The notes under the pieces were generated by a model that saw only the letters and a program-made list of their open reading frames with translations, was not told the origin of the DNA and ran no database searches. From positions 1 to 64,000 of the forward strand of contig CAAEFE010000098.1 of the NCBI GenBank assembly GCA_900755095.1: a stretch of 64,000 nucleotides of DNA, given 5' to 3'. Below are positions 61,939-64,000 of the stretch, piece by piece. The DNA comes from an uncultured Bacteroides sp. (lineage in GTDB: Bacteria; Bacteroidota; Bacteroidia; Bacteroidales; Bacteroidaceae). Position 1 is the first letter of the stretch. Each line of letters starts with the position of its first letter. The position numbers and the translations under genes are program-made.

Positions 61939-64000
61939 ATGCAGTCATTATTTATTTTGGCTATTTGTATTATTGCTATTTCACTTGTTGTAATAGTTAT
62001 AGTACGAATACGCCTAAAAAACAAGTCCAAAGAACTGTCGGAACGGATTGCAACCATTACTTCTTATAGGGATATACAAGAACACAGAGAAAAAGAATTA
62101 AGCCAAAGCAATAAAAGTTTCTTCATTGATATTGAAACTGATTTAAGGAACAGTTTTAATGGGCATGTGATATCTTCTTCGGAAGAAGAACAATTTACGA
62201 AATACTACACAGGGTTCTTCCATGAAGTCAATTCCTTGCTGAAAAGTCTTGAAGCATTCCATATAGAACCATCCGAGACAATCTCAAAATTTACACATGA
62301 TTTCGGAAACATCCACTCAATTGTAACAAAGCATAATGAGCAGGTTATCCAAGACACTCTTAATGCCCATAAAGACTTTTTCGACCATTGCCTTAAATAC
62401 CCGTTAGACAAGCAGCAAAGGCGTTCAATCGTGTCCGAGGAAGACAATTGTTTGGTGGTTAGTAGTGCTGGAAGCGGAAAAACATCATCCATCGTAGGAA
62501 AGGTAAGGTATCTGATTGACATCAAACACATCAGTCCTCAAAACATTCTTCTTATCAGCTATACAAACAAGGCTGCTGGCGAATTAACGGAGAGGATGGA
62601 CATTGCAGGGCTAAGAGGATACACTTTTCATAAACTTGCCATTGACATCATCGGGAAAGCGACAGGACAGAAACCCTCCATCTGCGATAACACAGACGTA
62701 CTGTTTGTGAGAATCTATCATAGGCTATTGGAAGATGAGGATTTCAAAAAGAGCATCGTCGAATACTTTGTTGATTATCAGGTGCAAGAAGCGGATTGGG
62801 AGCGTCGTAAGAATGAACGCAGACAGCAACTCTCCGAATTGAAAGAAGTACGCTTGAAAGCCCAATTTCCCGACATGGACGGGAAAACCATATATGTTCG
62901 TAGTGAACAGGAGCAGAAAATCTGTTTTGCATTATCTTCTTTGGGCGTGAAATTCAGGTATGAAGAACCTTATGAACATCCATTGGCAGATGAAATGCAC
63001 TCGCAATACAAACCCGATTTTTCCATTTACTTTGAGCAGGATGGCAAGACAAAGCATATTTATTTAGAGCATTTTGGTGTGGACGAACATGGGCTTGTTC
63101 CCACATGGTTTGCAAAAGACAAAGGCATTACTTATGAAGAAGCAAACCAAAAATACAATGACGGAATAACATGGAAAAAAGCAGCCCATGAGAAGTTTGG
63201 AACTGTATTGCTGACAACTTCAAGTGCTGATTTCCATTATTCAGATATTCGGTATACATTAAAAGCTTCGTTGAAAAAGGTTGGTGTTCATGTTCAAGAA
63301 AAAACAGATGCCGAATTATACGATATGGTTCTACCTCCGAACAGCAAACAGGAAAAGGCTTTCATTCGGCTTGTTGTGACTTTTGTGACATTGATTAAAT
63401 CAAGCTGCAAGTCTATACAAGAAGTCTTGAAACAGGCTAAAAATGTTGGAGACGAGCGCAGTATATTTATTATTAAGAGAATATTTCAACCTGTTTATGA
63501 GCGGTATATTGAAGAATTGAAAAACAGCAATCAGATAGACTTTACCGACGCTATCCTACAAGCCACGGAAATATGCCGTTCCTCCCATCCAATAAGGTAT
63601 GAGCATATCATTGTTGACGAGTTCCAAGACATATCAGTTGACCGCTATAATTTCCTGAAGGTACTCCGAGAAGGCAATCCTCCTGCAAAATTGTATTGTG
63701 TGGGCGATGATTGGCAGTCCATATACCGCTTTTCAGGAAGTGATATGGCTCTTTTCAATCAATTCCCGGATTATTTCGGTTCCACAGAAATCAATAGAAT
63801 CGAGACGACATACCGTTTTGGAGAGCCTTTGGTAAGCTTGTCCTCACAATTCATTCAACGGAATAAGGCACAGATAAAAAAGGATATACACCCATTTAAT
63901 CCGCAAGCCAAAACCGAATTACAATTCTGGGCTTATGAACGGCGTGACTATTGTAACGCTATCGGACAATTGGTAGCGTCTATTCCTGCGGACAAATCCA
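61939..64000 (+). CDS. Membrane-anchored UvrD/helicase-IV-like helicase with embedded nuclease-like segment, 3' end outside window
   Basis: SF1 DNA helicase, open to the window edge (687 codons seen). Residues 4-23 are one hydrophobic helix (SLFILAICIIAISLVVIVIV) followed by RIRLKNK, so it is probably tethered to the inner membrane. Motifs: Walker A SSAGSGKTSSIVGKV near residue 177, Ia LISYTNKAAGEL, II IIVDEFQDISVDR near 558, III VGDDWQSIYRFSGSD, IV TTYRFGEPLVSL. Between Ia and II (about residues 310-470) is the helicase-IV-type insert with VKFRYEEPYEHPL, QYKPDFSIYF and IYLEHFGVDEHG, which looks like a PD-(D/E)xK-type nuclease fold. Repair or defence roles are both possible. Confidence 0.85.
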   Translation, partial: MQSLFILAICIIAISLVVIVIVRIRLKNKSKELSERIATITSYRDIQEHREKELSQSNKSFFIDIETDLRNSFNGHVISSSEEEQFTKYYTGFFHEVNSLLKSLEAFHIEPSETISKFTHDFGNIHSIVTKHNEQVIQDTLNAHKDFFDHCLKYPLDKQQRRSIVSEEDNCLVVSSAGSGKTSSIVGKVRYLIDIKHISPQNILLISYTNKAAGELTERMDIAGLRGYTFHKLAIDIIGKATGQKPSICDNTDVLFVRIYHRLLEDEDFKKSIVEYFVDYQVQEADWERRKNERRQQLSELKEVRLKAQFPDMDGKTIYVRSEQEQKICFALSSLGVKFRYEEPYEHPLADEMHSQYKPDFSIYFEQDGKTKHIYLEHFGVDEHGLVPTWFAKDKGITYEEANQKYNDGITWKKAAHEKFGTVLLTTSSADFHYSDIRYTLKASLKKVGVHVQEKTDAELYDMVLPPNSKQEKAFIRLVVTFVTLIKSSCKSIQEVLKQAKNVGDERSIFIIKRIFQPVYERYIEELKNSNQIDFTDAILQATEICRSSHPIRYEHIIVDEFQDISVDRYNFLKVLREGNPPAKLYCVGDDWQSIYRFSGSDMALFNQFPDYFGSTEINRIETTYRFGEPLVSLSSQFIQRNKAQIKKDIHPFNPQAKTELQFWAYERRDYCNAIGQLVASIPADKS

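Larger units (their letters stand above)
55585..64000 (+). mobile_element. Integrated mobilizable element, left end to window edge
   Basis: Runs from the break in the SusC gene through a tyrosine integrase, RhuM-like protein, primase/helicase and MobV relaxase to a lipoprotein and helicase cargo. The core to 60.85 kb is clearly richer in GC than the surrounding chromosome, and the cargo is AT-richer again. No conjugation (tra) genes are visible, so it would depend on a helper. The right end and attachment site lie outside. Confidence 0.75.

Noticed and set aside
1..64000. tRNA or rRNA genes
   Set aside because: I noticed no cloverleaf with T-loop GTTCGA-type sequence or rRNA segment, including at the integration site. 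A dedicated scan was not possible.

Overview
The window reads as chromosome of a gut Bacteroides species. The signs are promoters of the Bacteroidetes type (-7 TAnnTTTG with a TTTG-like -33), a hybrid two-component regulator, glycan-degrading enzymes with Sec or lipoprotein signals, HU-like proteins with Gly/Asp tails, a 'smalltalk' micropeptide, and the truncated start of a SusC/RagA receptor. The species cannot be named from sequence alone.

Layout. 1-4.7 kb: end of a capsule or surface-glycan locus, with wecC (cut by the window edge), wecB, an aminotransferase remnant, and a gene fusing a PglD-like acetyltransferase to an ATP-grasp domain. 4.8-11.7 kb: a tripartite RND efflux operon (adaptor, pump, outer-membrane channel) with a divergent AraC-type regulator. 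11.6-17.7 kb: a tightly overlapping five-gene operon (flippase plus four glycosyltransferase-type proteins). A palindromic intergenic element and metG follow. 20.1-23.8 kb: a cassette typical of Bacteroides, with an S24/CI-type regulator, a small Cys-rich protein, a DUF4373 protein, an HU-like protein, an amidase remnant and smalltalk. 23.8-31.9 kb: an AT-rich polymorphic-toxin locus. It holds a large secreted protein split by a G8 tract, a 1496-residue RHS protein with an unrecognised C-terminal tip, and a small membrane protein that is probably its immunity partner. 32.3-52.2 kb: an ADP-forming acyl-CoA synthetase, then a glycan-use cluster on the plus strand: hybrid sensor/regulator, two Gfo/Idh/MocA oxidoreductases, a small membrane protein, a DUF1080 protein, ApbE, GH115, GH89, a BNR-repeat lipoprotein and GH105. 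It has no SusC/D pair. 52.3-54.8 kb: two HU-related genes and an IS1182-type remnant. 55.4 kb to the end: a SusC gene broken by an integrated mobilizable element (tyrosine integrase, RhuM-like protein, primase/helicase, MobV relaxase). Its lower-GC cargo is a lipoprotein and a membrane-anchored UvrD-type helicase that runs off the window.

The least explained signals are three arrays of four direct repeats, each with an exact 22-bp period. Two arrays share one consensus although they lie 19 kb apart; the third has a different unit and is enclosed by a perfect 17-bp inverted repeat at the start codon of an HU/winged-helix gene. Next come a 116-nt fully nested inverted-repeat structure in front of the mobile-element cargo, and the RHS toxin tip with its immunity candidate.

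All functional assignments come from motifs and family resemblance read by eye. No database search or folding program was run.
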